DNA from: Hippophae tibetana
Lineage: Eukaryota > Streptophyta > Magnoliopsida > Rosales > Elaeagnaceae
DNA length: 64,000 nt
Assembly (NCBI GenBank): GCA_037013495.1
Contig: CM072801.1
Coordinates: 30,368,001 to 30,432,000 of the forward strand
Direction of reading: 5' to 3'
Shown: piece by piece, positions 11,352 to 24,101 of the stretch
Numbering within the stretch: position 1 is the stretch's first letter
How the letters are laid out: each line of letters opens with the position of its first letter
Notes under the pieces: model-generated
Database searches by the model: none
Told to the model about the DNA's origin: nothing
The model's input: the letters and a program-made list of their open reading frames with translations, nothing else
Position numbers and translations under genes: made by a program

Positions 11352-13122
11352 TTGGTTGTTGAAAATATGGTATCTATCTTCATATTTTCATTTTTAGAAT
11401 TTTACATTTAAAAAACCTTTGTACATTTAATTTTCTTTGCTTTCATAAGTAACAAACCACAAAGAAAGAGAGATATTTGTATAACTAGTCTTGTGTTTTC
11501 TTACAATTTTGTAGTCATTATTTTGTCTTTCGACTTAATTTCCTAGTTTTATTTAAATTCTTTGTACCTTTTTCTTGTTTTATGTTTTCTCTATGCAACC
11601 TATTTTTGCTTTTGAAAGAAACAATAGAGCTACTGCATTTCGTAGTTTCATGAAAAACTAGTTTATTAATATCGGTGGCAATATTAAACTATTGTAACTT
11701 TTAATTCGTGCATCGAAATGGCTATTGTACTGTATCAAATCGTAGCTCTTTCGATTCCGAAAAATACACTACAAGAATAGATTAGTTATCGGCATTTTTT
11801 TAGCCAAAATTACTTTGTTTACACTACTTGCCAACCTCTAAAAGATAGGTGACGTCTCATTGCGTTGTAATCTGTTCTTGTTGTTTTGGGTTCAAATTTG
11901 ATGATCTTAACCCATTTCATAGCAATTTACTCATTCTTAATCCTTTGAGTTCATATGTTGTTCCCCTAAAGGTTCGGCATCATCTGGTATGAAAGCCTTT
12001 TGTTGCTGAAAATATGTTATCTATGTTCTTATATTTATTTTTTGAATTTTACATTTAAAAAAACTATGTCCATTGAATTTTCTGTGTTTTCATTAGACAC
12101 AAATCACAAAGAAAGATAGATATTTGTATACCAAGTCTTGTGTTTTTTTTTAATTTTTTTGTCATTATTTTGTCTTTCGATTTCATTTCCTTTCTTTCTT
12201 TAAATTCTTTGTACCTTTTTCTTGTGTCATGTTTTCTCTGTTCAATTTGTTTTTTTATTAAAAGAAATTATAGAGATACTACAGTTCATGGTTTCAAGAA
12301 AAACAAGGTCATTAATATCGGTGGCAATATTAAACTGTTGTAACTTTTAATTCGTGCATCAAAATGACTATTATAATGTAGCAAATAGCACCTCCTTCGA
12401 TTCCTAAAAAGACAATGAAAGAATAGTTTAGTTATCGGCATTTTTTTAACCAAAATTACTTTGTTTACACTACTTGCCAACCTCTAATAGGTTGGTGGCA
12501 TCTCATTGCATTGTTTTTAGTTCTTGTTCTTTTGGGTTCCAATTTGATATTCTTAACCCTTTTCTAAGCAATTTACTCATTCTTAATCCTCCGAGTTCCT
12601 ATGTTGTTCGCCAAAAGGTTCCGCATCATTTGGTATCACAGCCTTGGTTGCTGAAAATATGGTATCTATCTTCATATTTTCATTTTTTGAATTTTACATT
12701 TAAAAAGGCTTTGTACATTTAATTTTCTTTTCTTTCATAAGTAACAAACCACAAAGAAAGAGAGATATTTGTATAACTAGTCTTGTGTTTTCTTGCAATT
12801 TTGTAGTCATTATTTTGTCTTTCGACTTAATTTCCTAGTTTTATTTAAATTCTTTGTACCTTTTTCTTGTTTTATGTTTTCTCTGTGCAACCTATTTTTG
12901 CTTTTGAAAGAAACAATAGAGCTACTGCATTTCGTAGTTTCAAGAAAAACTAGGTTATTAATATCGGTGGCAATATTAAACTATTGTAACTTTTAATTCG
13001 TGCATCGAAATGAATATTGTACTGTATCAAATCGTAGCTCTTTCGATTCCTAAAAACACACTTCAAGAATAGTTTAGTTATCGGCATTTTTTTAGCCATA
13101 ATTACTTTGTTTACACTACTTG

Positions 13123-14418
13123 ACAACCTTTAAAAGATAGGTGGCATCTCATTGCATTGTAATCTGTTCTTGTTGATTTGGGTTCAAATTTGATTATCTT
13201 AACTCATTTCGAAGCAATTTACTCATTCTTAATCCTTTGAGTTCATATGTTGTTCCCCAAAAGATTCCGCATCATTTGGAATCAAAGCCTTTGTTGCTGA
13301 AAATGTGTTATCTATCTTCTTATATTTATTTTTTGAATTTTACATTTAAAAAAACTTTGTCCATTGAATTTTCTGTGTTTTCATTAGACACAAATCACAA
13401 AGAAAGATAGATATTTGTATACCAAGTCTTGTGTTTTCTTTTTGATTTTGTTGTCATTATTTTGTCTTTCGATTTCATTTCCTTTCTTTCTTTAAATTCT
13501 TTGTACCTTTTTCTTGTGTCATGTTTTCTGTGTTCAATCATTTTTTTGTTATTGAAAGAAACAATAGAGATACTACAGTTCATAGTTTCAAGAAAAACTA
13601 GGTTATTAATATCGGTGGCAATATTAAACTATTGTAACTTTTAATTCGTGCATCGAAATGAATATTGTACTGTATCAAATCGTAGCTCTTTCGATTCCTA
13701 AAAACACACTTCAAGAATAGTTTAGTTATTGGCATTTTTTTAGCCATAATTACTTTGTTTACACTACTTGACAACCTTTAAAAGATAGGTGGCATCTCAT
13801 TGCATTGTAATCTGTTCTTGTTGATTTGGGTTCAAAGTTGATTATCTTAACTCATTTCGAAGCAATTTACTCTTTCTTAATCCTTTGAGTTCATATGTTG
13901 TTCCCCAAAAGATTCCGCATCATTTGGAATCAAAGCCTTTGTTGCTGAAAATGTGTTATCTATCTTCTTATATTTATTTTTTGAATTTTACATTTAAAAA
14001 AACTTTGTCCATTGAATTTTCTGTGTTTTCATTAGACACAAATCACAAAGAAAGATAGATATTTGTATACCAAGTCTTGTGTTTTCTTTTTGATATTGTT
14101 GTCATTATTTTGTCTTTCGATTTCATTTCCTTTCTTTCTTTAAATTCTTTGTACCTTTTTCTTGTGTCATGTTTTCTGTGTTCAATCATTTTTTTGTTAT
14201 TGAAAGAAACAATAGAGATACTACAGTTCATAGTTTCAAGAAAAACTAGGTTATTAATATCGGTGGCAATATTAAAATGTTGTAACTTTTAATTCGTGCG
14301 CAAAATGACTATTGTACTGTATCAAAATGGTAGCTCTTTCGATTCCTAAAAACACACTTCAAGAATAGTTTAGTTATCGGCATTTTTTTAGCCATAATTA
14401 CTTTGTTTACACTACTTG
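13123..14418 (+). repeat. Two adjacent 648 bp A units, near-identical duplicates
   Basis: Units 21 and 22 share private changes: landmark 'gacaaccttt' in place of 'gccaacctct', 'tgatttgggttc', 'ccccaaaagattcc' and 'ggaatcaaagcc'. Their offset is exactly 648 bp. They mark the transition from the A/B pattern to the A-only pattern. Confidence 0.75.
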
Positions 14419-15219
14419 CCAACCTCTAAAAGATAGGTGGCATCTCATTGCATTGTAATCTGTTATTGTTGATTTGGGTTCAAATTTGATTATCTTAACC
14501 CATTTCGAAGTAATTTACTCATTTTTAATCCTTTGAGTTCATATGTTGTTCCCCAACAGATTCCGCATCATTTGGAATCAAAGCCTTTGTTGCTGAAAAT
14601 GTGTTATTTATCTTCTTATATTTATTTTTTGAATTTTACATTTAAAAAAACTTTTTCCATTGAATTTTCTGTGTTTTCATTAGACACAAATCACAAAGAA
14701 AGATAGATATTTGTATACCAAGTCTTGTGTTTTCAATTAATTTTTTTTTCATTATTTTGTCTTTCGATTTCATTTCCTTTGTTTCTCTAAATTCTTTGTA
14801 CCTTTTTGTTGTGTCATATTTTCTGTTTTCAATATGTTTTTGTTATTGAAAAAACAATAAAGATACTACAGTTCATAGTTCCAAGAAAAACTAGGTTATT
14901 AATATCGGTGGTAATATTAAATTGTTGTAACTTTTAATTCGTGCATCGAAATGACTATTGTACTGTATCAAATCATAGCTCTTTCGATTCCAAAAAACAC
15001 ACTGCAAGAATAGTTTAGTTATCGGCATTTTTTTAGACATAATTACTTTCTTTACAATACTTTCCAACCTCTAAAAGATAGGTGGCATCTCATTGCGTTG
15101 TAATCTGTTCTTGTTGTTTTGGGTTCAAATTTGACCATCTTAACCCATTTTGAAGCAATTTACTCATTCTTAATCCTTTGAGTTCATATGTTGTTCCCCT
15201 AAAGGTTCCGCATCATTTC

Positions 15220-18200
15220 GTATCAAAGCCTTTGTTGCTAAAAATATGTTATCTATCTGCTTATATTTATTTTTTGAATTTTACATTTCAAAAAACTTTG
15301 TCCATTGAATTTTCTGTGTTTTCATTAGACACAAACCACAAAGAAAGATAGATATTTGTATACCAAGTCTTCTATTTTCTTTTAATTTTGTTGTCATTAT
15401 TTTGTCTTTCGATTTCATTCTCTTTTTTCTTTAAATTCTTTGTACCTTTTTCTTTTGTCATGCTTTCTGTGTTCAATATGTTTTTTTTATTGAAAGAAAC
15501 TATAGAGATACTACAGTTCATAGTTTCAAGAAAAACTAGGTTATTAATATCGGTGGCAATATTATACTGTTGTAACTTTTAATTTGTGCGTCAAAATGAC
15601 TATTGTACTGTATCAAATGGTAGCTCTTTCGATTCCTAAAAACACACTTCAAGAATAGTTTAGTTATCGGCATTTTTTTAGCCATAATTACTTTGTTTAC
15701 ACTACTTGCCAACCTTTAAAAGATAGGTGGCATCTCATTGCGTTGTAATATGTTCTTGTTGTTTTGGGTTCAAATTTGATCATCTTAACCCATTTCGAAG
15801 CACTTTACTCATTCTTAATCCTTTGAGTTCATATGTTGTTCCATTAAAGGTTCCGCATCACTTAGTATCAAAGCCTTTGTTGCTGAAAATATGTTATCTA
15901 TGTTCTTATATTTATTTTTTGAATTTTACATTAAAAATATTTTTCCATTGAATTTTCTATGTTTTCATTAGACACAAATCACAAAGAAAGATAGATATTT
16001 GTATACCAAGTCTTGTGTTTTCTTTTTGATTTTGTTGTCATTATTTTGTCTTTCGATTTCATTTCCTTTCTTTCTTTAAATTCTTTGTACCTTTTTCTTG
16101 TGTCATGTTTTCTGTGTTCAATCATTTTTTTGTTATTGAAAGAAATAATAGAGATACTACAGTTCATAGTTTTAAGAAAAAATAGGTTATTAATATCGGT
16201 GGAAATATTAAATTATTGTAACTTTTAATTCGAGCAACGAAATGACTATTGTTTTGTATCATATCGTAGCTATTTCAATTCCTAAAAACACACTGCAGGA
16301 ATAGTTTAGTTATCAGCATTTTTTTAGCCATAATTACTTTGTTTACACTACTTGCCAACATCTAAAATATAGGTGGCATCTCATTGCATTGTAATTTGTT
16401 CTTGTTGTTTTGGGTTCAAATTTGATCATCTTAACCCATTTCGAAGCAATTTACTCATTCTTAATCCTTTGAGTTCATATGTTGTTCTCCTATAGGTTCC
16501 GCATCATTTGGTGTCAAAGCCTTTTTTGCTGAAAATATGTTATCTATGTTCTTATATTTATTTTTTGAATTTTACATTTAAAAAAACTTTGTCCATTGAA
16601 TTTTCTGTGTTTTAATTAGACACAAATCACAAAGAAAGATAGATATTTGTATACCAAGTCTTCTATTTTCTTTTAATTTTGTTGTCATTATTTTGTCTTT
16701 CGATTTCATTCCCTTTCTTTCTTTAAATTCTTTGTACCTTTTTCTTGTGTCATGTTTTCTGTGTTCTATCTGTTTTTTTTATTGAAAGAAACTATAGAGA
16801 TACTACAGTTCATAGTTTCAAGAAAAACTACGTTATTAATATCGGTGGCAATATTATACTGTTGTAACTTTTAATTCGTGCATCGAAATGACTATTGTAC
16901 TATATCAAATCGTAGCTCTTTCGATTCCTAAAAACACACTACAAGAATAGTTTAGTTATCGGCATTTTTTTAGCCATAATTACTTTGTTTACACTACTTG
17001 CCAACCTCTAAAAGATAGGTGGCATCTCATTGCGTTGTAATCTGTTCTTGTTGTTTTGGGTTCAAATTTGATAATCTTAACCAATTTCGAAGCAATTTAC
17101 TCATTCTTAATCTTTTGAGTTCATATGTTCTTCCCCTAAAGGTTCCGCATCAATTGGTATCAAAGCCATTGTTGCTGAAAATATGTTATTTATCTTCTTA
17201 TATTTATTTTTTGAATTTTACATTTAAAAAAACTTTGTCCATTGAATTTTCTGTGTTTTCATTAGACACAAATCACAAAGAAAGATAGATATTTGTATAC
17301 CAAGTCTTCTGTTTTCTTTTAATTTTGTTGTCATTATTTTGTCTTTCGATTTCATTCCCTTTCTTTCTTTAAATTCTTTGTAGTTTTTTCTTGTGTCATG
17401 TTTTCTGTGTTCAATATGTTTTTGTTATTGAAAGAAACAATAGAGATACTATAGTTCATAGTTTCAAGAAACACTAGGTTATTAGTATCGGTGGCAATAT
17501 TATACTGTTGTAACTTTTAATTCGTGCATCGAAATGACTATTGTACTGTATCAAATCATAGATCGTTCGATTCCAAAAAACACACTACAAGAATAGTTTA
17601 GTTATCGGCATTTTTTTAGACATAATTACTTTGTTTACACTACTTGCCAACCTCTAAAAGATAGGTGGCATCTCATTGCGTTGTAATCTGTTCTTGTTGT
17701 TTTGGGTTCAAATTTGATAATCTTAACCAATTTCGAAGCAATTTACTCATTCTTAATCTTTTGAGTTCATATGTTGTTCCCCTAAAGGTTCCGCATCAAT
17801 TGGTATCAAAGCCATTGTTGCTGAAAATATGTTATCTCTCTTCTTTTATTTATTTTTTGAATTTTACATTTAAAAAAACTTTGTCCATTGAATTTTCTAT
17901 GTTTTCATTAGACACAAATCACAAAGAAAGATAGATATTTGTATACCAAGTCTTCTGTTTTCTTTTAATTTTGTTGTCATTATTTTGTCTTTCGATTTCA
18001 TTCCCTTTCTTTCTTTAAATTCTTTGTAGTTTTTTCTTGTGTCATGTTTTCTGTGTTCAATATGTTTTTGTTATTGAAAGAAACAATAGAGATACTATAG
18101 TTCATAGTTTCAAGAAACACTAGGTTATTAATATCGGTGGCAATATTATACTGTTGTAACTTTTAATTCGTGCATCGAAATGACTATTGTACTGTATCAA

Positions 18201-19071
18201 ATCATAGATCTTTCGATTCCAAAAAACACACTACAATAATAGTTTAGTTATCGGCATTTTTTTAGACATAATTACTTTGTTTACACTACTTGCCAACCTC
18301 TAAAAGATAGGTGGCATCTCATTGCGTTGTAATCTGTTCTTGTTGTTTTGGGTTCAAATTTGATCATCTTAACCAATTTCGAAGCAATTTACTCATTCTT
18401 AATCCTTTGAGTTCATATGTTGTTCCCCTAAAGGTTCCGCATCATTTGGTATCAAAGCCATTGTTGCTGAAAATATGTTATCTATCTTCTTATATTTATT
18501 TTTTGAATTTTACATTTAAAAAAACTTTGTCCATTGAATTTTCTGTGTTTTCATTAGACACAAATCACAAAGAAAGATAGATATTTGTATACCAAGTCTT
18601 GTGTTTTCTTTTAATTTTGTTGTCATTATTTTGTCTTTCGATTTCATTCCCTTTCTTTCTTTAAATTCTTTGTACATTTTTCTTGTGTCATGTTTTCTGT
18701 GTTCAATCTGTTTTTGTTATTGAAAGAAACAATAGAGATACTATAGTTCATAGTTTCAAGAAAAACTAGGTTATTAATATTGGTGGCAATATTAAACTGT
18801 TGTAACTTTTAATTCGTGCGTCAAAATGACTATTGTACTGTATCAAATGGTAGCTCTTTCGATTCCTAAAAACACACTTCAAGAATAGTTTAGTTATCAG
18901 CATTTTTTTAGCCATAATTACTTTGTTTACACTACTTTCCAACCTCTAAAAGATAGGTGGCATCTCATTGTTTTGTAATCTATTCTGTTGTTTTGGGTTC
19001 AAATTTGATCATCTTAACCCATTTCGAAGAAATTTACCCATTCTTAATCCTTTGAGTTCATATGTTGTTCC
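15220..19071 (+). repeat. Long direct duplication, first copy (offset 4519 bp)
   Basis: About 3.85 kb (six units) recurs at 19739-23590 with a constant offset of 4519 bp (seven units). Even rare private variants are shared, such as 'cattaaaaatatttttcc' (15929 and 20448), 'cattctcttttttctt' and 'cttagtatcaaag'. Identity looks almost complete, so the copy is recent. It ends sharply at 19071/23590, where 'gttccattaaagg' faces 'gttcccctaaagg'. Confidence 0.85.
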
Positions 19072-19738
19072 ATTAAAGGTTCCGCATCACTTAGTATCAA
19101 AGCCTTTGTTGCTGAAAATATGTTATCTATGTTCTTATATTTATTTTTTGAATTTTACATTAAAAATATTTTTCCATTGAATTTTCTATGTTTTCATTAG
19201 ACACAAATCACAAAGAAAGATAGATATTTGTATACCAAGTCTTGTGTTTTCTTTTTGATTTTGTTGTCATTATTTTGTCTTTCGATTTCATTTCCTTTCT
19301 TTCTTTAAATTCTTTGTACCTTTTTCTTGTGTCATGTTTTCTGTGTTCAATATGTTTTTGTTATTGAAAGAAACAATAGAGATACTATAGTTCATAGTTT
19401 CAAGAAACACTAGGTTATTAATATCGGTGGCAATATTATACTGTTGTAACTTTTAATTCGTGCATCGAAATGACTATTGTACTGTATCAAATCATAGATC
19501 TTTCGATTCCAAAAAACACACTACAATAATAGTTTAGTTATCGGCATTTTTTTAGACATAATTACTTTGTTTACACTACTTGCCAACCTCTAAAAGATAG
19601 GTGGCATCTCATTGCGTTGTAATCTGTTCTTGTTGTTTTGGGTTCAAATTTGATCATCTTAACCAATTTCGAAGCAATTTACTCATTCTTAATCCTTTGA
19701 GTTCATATGTTGTTCCCCTAAAGGTTCCGCATCATTTG
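19072..19738 (+). repeat. Chimeric spacer unit joining the two 3.85 kb copies
   Basis: This 667 bp stretch is a patchwork. From 19072 it follows the sequence found at about 15842 onward (offset 3229 bp), including 'cattaaaaatatttttcc'. Near 19340 ('caatatgtttttgttat') it switches to the sequence of about 18050-18450 (offset 1290 bp). At about 19739 it enters the second copy of the long duplication. At least three template switches fall within one unit length. Confidence 0.7.
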
Positions 19739-22700
19739 GTATCAAAGCCTTTGTTGCTAAAAATATGTTATCTATCTGCTTATATTTATTTTTTGAATTT
19801 TACATTTCAAAAAACTTTGTCCATTGAATTTTCTGTGTTTTCATTAGACACAAACCACAAAGAAAGATAGATATTTGTATACCAAGTCTTCTATTTTCTT
19901 TTAATTTTGTTGTCATTATTTTGTCTTTCGATTTCATTCTCTTTTTTCTTTAAATTCTTTGTACCTTTTTCTTTTGTCATGCTTTCTGTGTTCAATATGT
20001 TTTTTTTATTGAAAGAAACTATAGAGATACTACAGTTCATAGTTTCAAGAAAAACTAGGTTATTAATATCGGTGGCAATATTATACTGTTGTAACTTTTA
20101 ATTTGTGCGTCAAAATGACTATTGTACTGTATCAAATGGTAGCTCTTTCGATTCCTAAAAACACACTTCAAGAATAGTTTAGTTATCGGCATTTTTTTAG
20201 CCATAATTACTTTGTTTACACTACTTGCCAACCTCTAAAAGATAGGTGGCATCTCATTGCGTTGTAATATGTTCTTGTTGTTTTGGGTTCAAATTTGATC
20301 ATCTTAACCCATTTCGAAGCACTTTACTCATTCTTAATCCTTTGAGTTCATATGTTGTTCCATTAAAGGTTCCGCATCACTTAGTATCAAAGCCTTTGTT
20401 GCTGAAAATATGTTATCTATGTTCTTATATTTATTTTTTGAATTTTACATTAAAAATATTTTTCCATTGAATTTTCTATGTTTTCATTAGACACAAATCA
20501 CAAAGAAAGATAGATATTTGTATACCAAGTCTTGTGTTTTCTTTTTGATTTTGTTGTCATTATTTTGTCTTTCGATTTCATTTCCTTTCTTTCTTTAAAT
20601 TCTTTGTACCTTTTTCTTGTGTCATGTTTTCTGTGTTCAATCATTTTTTTGTTATTGAAAGAAATAATAGAGATACTACAGTTCATAGTTTTAAGAAAAA
20701 ATAGGTTATTAATATCGGTGGAAATATTAAATTATTGTAACTTTTAATTCGAGCAACGAAATGACTATTGTTTTGTATCATATCGTAGCTATTTCAATTC
20801 CTAAAAACACACTGCAGGAATAGTTTAGTTATCGGCATTTTTTTAGCCATAATTACTTTGTTTACACTACTTGCCAACATCTAAAATATAGGTGGCATCT
20901 CATTGCATTGTAATTTGTTCTTGTTGTTTTGGGTTCAAATTTGATCATCTTAACCCATTTCGAAGCAATTTACTCATTCTTAATCCTTTGAGTTCATATG
21001 TTGTTCTCCTATAGGTTCCGCATCATTTGGTGTCAAAGCCTTTTTTGCTGAAAATATGTTATCTATGTTCTTATATTTATTTTTTGAATTTTACATTTAA
21101 AAAAACTTTGTCCATTGAATTTTCTGTGTTTTAATTAGACACAAATCACAAAGAAAGATAGATATTTGTATACCAAGTCTTCTATTTTCTTTTAATTTTG
21201 TTGTCATTATTTTGTCTTTCGATTTCATTCCCTTTCTTTCTTTAAATTCTTTGTACCTTTTTCTTGTGTCATGTTTTCTGTGTTCTATCTGTTTTTTTTA
21301 TTGAAAGAAACTATAGAGATACTACAGTTCATAGTTTCAAGAAAAACTACGTTATTAATATCGGTGGCAATATTATACTGTTGTAACTTTTAATTCGTGC
21401 ATCGAAATGACTATTGTACTATATCAAATCGTAGCTCTTTCGATTCCTAAAAACACACTACAAGAATAGTTTAGTTATCGGCATTTTTTTAGCCATAATT
21501 ACTTTGTTTACACTACTTGCCAACCTCTAAAAGATAGGTGGCATCTCATTGCGTTGTAATCTGTTCTTGTTGTTTTGGGTTCAAATTTGATAATCTTAAC
21601 CAATTTCGAAGCAATTTACTCATTCTTAATCTTTTGAGTTCATATGTTCTTCCCCTAAAGGTTCCGCATCAATTGGTATCAAAGCCATTGTTGCTGAAAA
21701 TATGTTATTTATCTTCTTATATTTATTTTTTGAATTTTACATTTAAAAAAACTTTGTCCATTGAATTTTCTGTGTTTTCATTAGACACAAATCACAAAGA
21801 AAGATAGATATTTGTATACCAAGTCTTCTGTTTTCTTTTAATTTTGTTGTCATTATTTTGTCTTTCGATTTCATTCCCTTTCTTTCTTTAAATTCTTTGT
21901 AGTTTTTTCTTGTGTCATGTTTTCTGTGTTCAATATGTTTTTGTTATTGAAAGAAACAATAGAGATACTATAGTTCATAGTTTCAAGAAACACTAGGTTA
22001 TTAGTATCGGTGGCAATATTATACTGTTGTAACTTTTAATTCGTGCATCGAAATGACTATTGTACTGTATCAAATCATAGATCGTTCGATTCCAAAAAAC
22101 ACACTACAAGAATAGTTTAGTTATCGGCATTTTTTTAGACATAATTACTTTGTTTACACTACTTGCCAACCTCTAAAAGATAGGTGGCATCTCATTGCGT
22201 TGTAATCTGTTCTTGTTGTTTTGGGTTCAAATTTGATAATCTTAACCAATTTCGAAGCAATTTACTCATTCTTAATCTTTTGAGTTCATATGTTGTTCCC
22301 CTAAAGGTTCCGCATCAATTGGTATCAAAGCCATTGTTGCTGAAAATATGTTATCTCTCTTCTTTTATTTATTTTTTGAATTTTACATTTAAAAAAACTT
22401 TGTCCATTGAATTTTCTATGTTTTCATTAGACACAAATCACAAAGAAAGATAGATATTTGTATACCAAGTCTTCTGTTTTCTTTTAATTTTGTTGTCATT
22501 ATTTTGTCTTTCGATTTCATTCCCTTTCTTTCTTTAAATTCTTTGTAGTTTTTTCTTGTGTCATGTTTTCTGTGTTCAATATGTTTTTGTTATTGAAAGA
22601 AACAATAGAGATACTATAGTTCATAGTTTCAAGAAACACTAGGTTATTAATATCGGTGGCAATATTATACTGTTGTAACTTTTAATTCGTGCATCGAAAT

Positions 22701-23590
22701 GACTATTGTACTGTATCAAATCATAGATCTTTCGATTCCAAAAAACACACTACAATAATAGTTTAGTTATCGGCATTTTTTTAGACATAATTACTTTGTT
22801 TACACTACTTGCCAACCTCTAAAAGATAGGTGGCATCTCATTGCGTTGTAATCTGTTCTTGTTGTTTTGGGTTCAAATTTGATCATCTTAACCAATTTCG
22901 AAGCAATTTACTCATTCTTAATCCTTTGAGTTCATATGTTGTTCCCCTAAAGGTTCCGCATCATTTGGTATCAAAGCCATTGTTGCTGAAAATATGTTAT
23001 CTATCTTCTTATATTTATTTTTTGAATTTTACATTTAAAAAAACTTTGTCCATTGAATTTTCTGTGTTTTCATTAGACACAAATCACAAAGAAAGATAGA
23101 TATTTGTATACCAAGTCTTGTGTTTTCTTTTAATTTTGTTGTCATTATTTTGTCTTTCGATTTCATTCCCTTTCTTTCTTTAAATTCTTTGTACATTTTT
23201 CTTGTGTCATGTTTTCTGTGTTCAATCTGTTTTTGTTATTGAAAGAAACAATAGAGATACTATAGTTCATAGTTTCAAGAAAAACTAGGTTATTAATATT
23301 GGTGGCAATATTAAACTGTTGTAACTTTTAATTCGTGCGTCAAAATGACTATTGTACTGTATCAAATGGTAGCTCTTTCGATTCCTAAAAACACACTTCA
23401 AGAATAGTTTAGTTATCAGCATTTTTTTAGCCATAATTACTTTGTTTACACTACTTTCCAACCTCTAAAAGATAGGTGGCATCTCATTGTTTTGTAATCT
23501 ATTCTGTTGTTTTGGGTTCAAATTTGATCATCTTAACCCATTTCGAAGAAATTTACCCATTCTTAATCCTTTGAGTTCATATGTTGTTCC
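19739..23590 (+). repeat. Long direct duplication, second copy
   Basis: Partner of 15220-19071. A few single differences exist, such as 'aaccttt' at 15711 against 'aacctct' at 20230, and 'atcagcat' at 16314 against 'atcggcat' at 20833. After 23590 the sequence returns to the general A pattern. Confidence 0.85.
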
Positions 23591-24101
23591 CCTAAAGGTT
23601 CCGCATCATTTGGTATCAAAGCCTTTGTTGTTGAATATATGTTATCTTTCTTCTTATATTTATTTTTTGAATTTTACATTTTAAAAAACTTTGTGCATTG
23701 AATTTTTTGTGTTTTCATTAGACACAAATCACAAAGAATGATAGATATTTGTATACCAAGTCTTGTGTTTTCTTTTAATTTTGTTGTCATTATTTTCTCT
23801 TTCGATTTCATTTCCTTTCTTTCTATAAATTCTTTGTACCTTTTTCTTGTGTCATGCTTTCTGTGCTCAATCTGTTTTCGTTATTGAAAGAAACAATAGA
23901 TATACTACAGTTCGTAGTTTCAAGAAAAACTAGGTTATTAATATCGGTGGCAATATTAAACTGTTGTAACTTTTAATTCATGCATCAAATGAGTATTGTA
24001 CTGTATCAAATCGTAGCTCTTTTGATTCCTAAAAACACACTGCATGAGTAGTTTAGTTATCGCCATTTTTTTAACCAAAATTATTTTGTTTACAGCACTT
24101 G

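Larger units (their letters stand above)
1..13122 (+). repeat. Array region I: alternating A/B units (dimeric and five-unit periods)
   Basis: Units 1-20 mix the two families in the order A B A B B A B A B A B A B B B B A* B A B. Unit 17 is a hybrid: its start is B-like and its post-PBS part is A-like. Alternation gives a dimer period of 1291 bp (4728 to 6019, 5373 to 6664). A longer period of 3227-3228 bp (five units) aligns units 1-4 with 6-9. Most units here keep the perfect dyad CCAACCT-N5-AGGTTGG that is eroded elsewhere. No gene is present. Confidence 0.85.
13123..24101 (+). repeat. Array region II: family A only (units 21-37)
   Basis: All 17 units are family A. Unit length rises to 648 bp at 13123-14418 because of an expanded 'catttttttgttattg' stretch. 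Three consecutive units at 17001, 17647 and 18293 are nearly identical at 646 bp spacing. The region also carries the 4519 bp duplication described separately. No gene is present. Confidence 0.85.
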
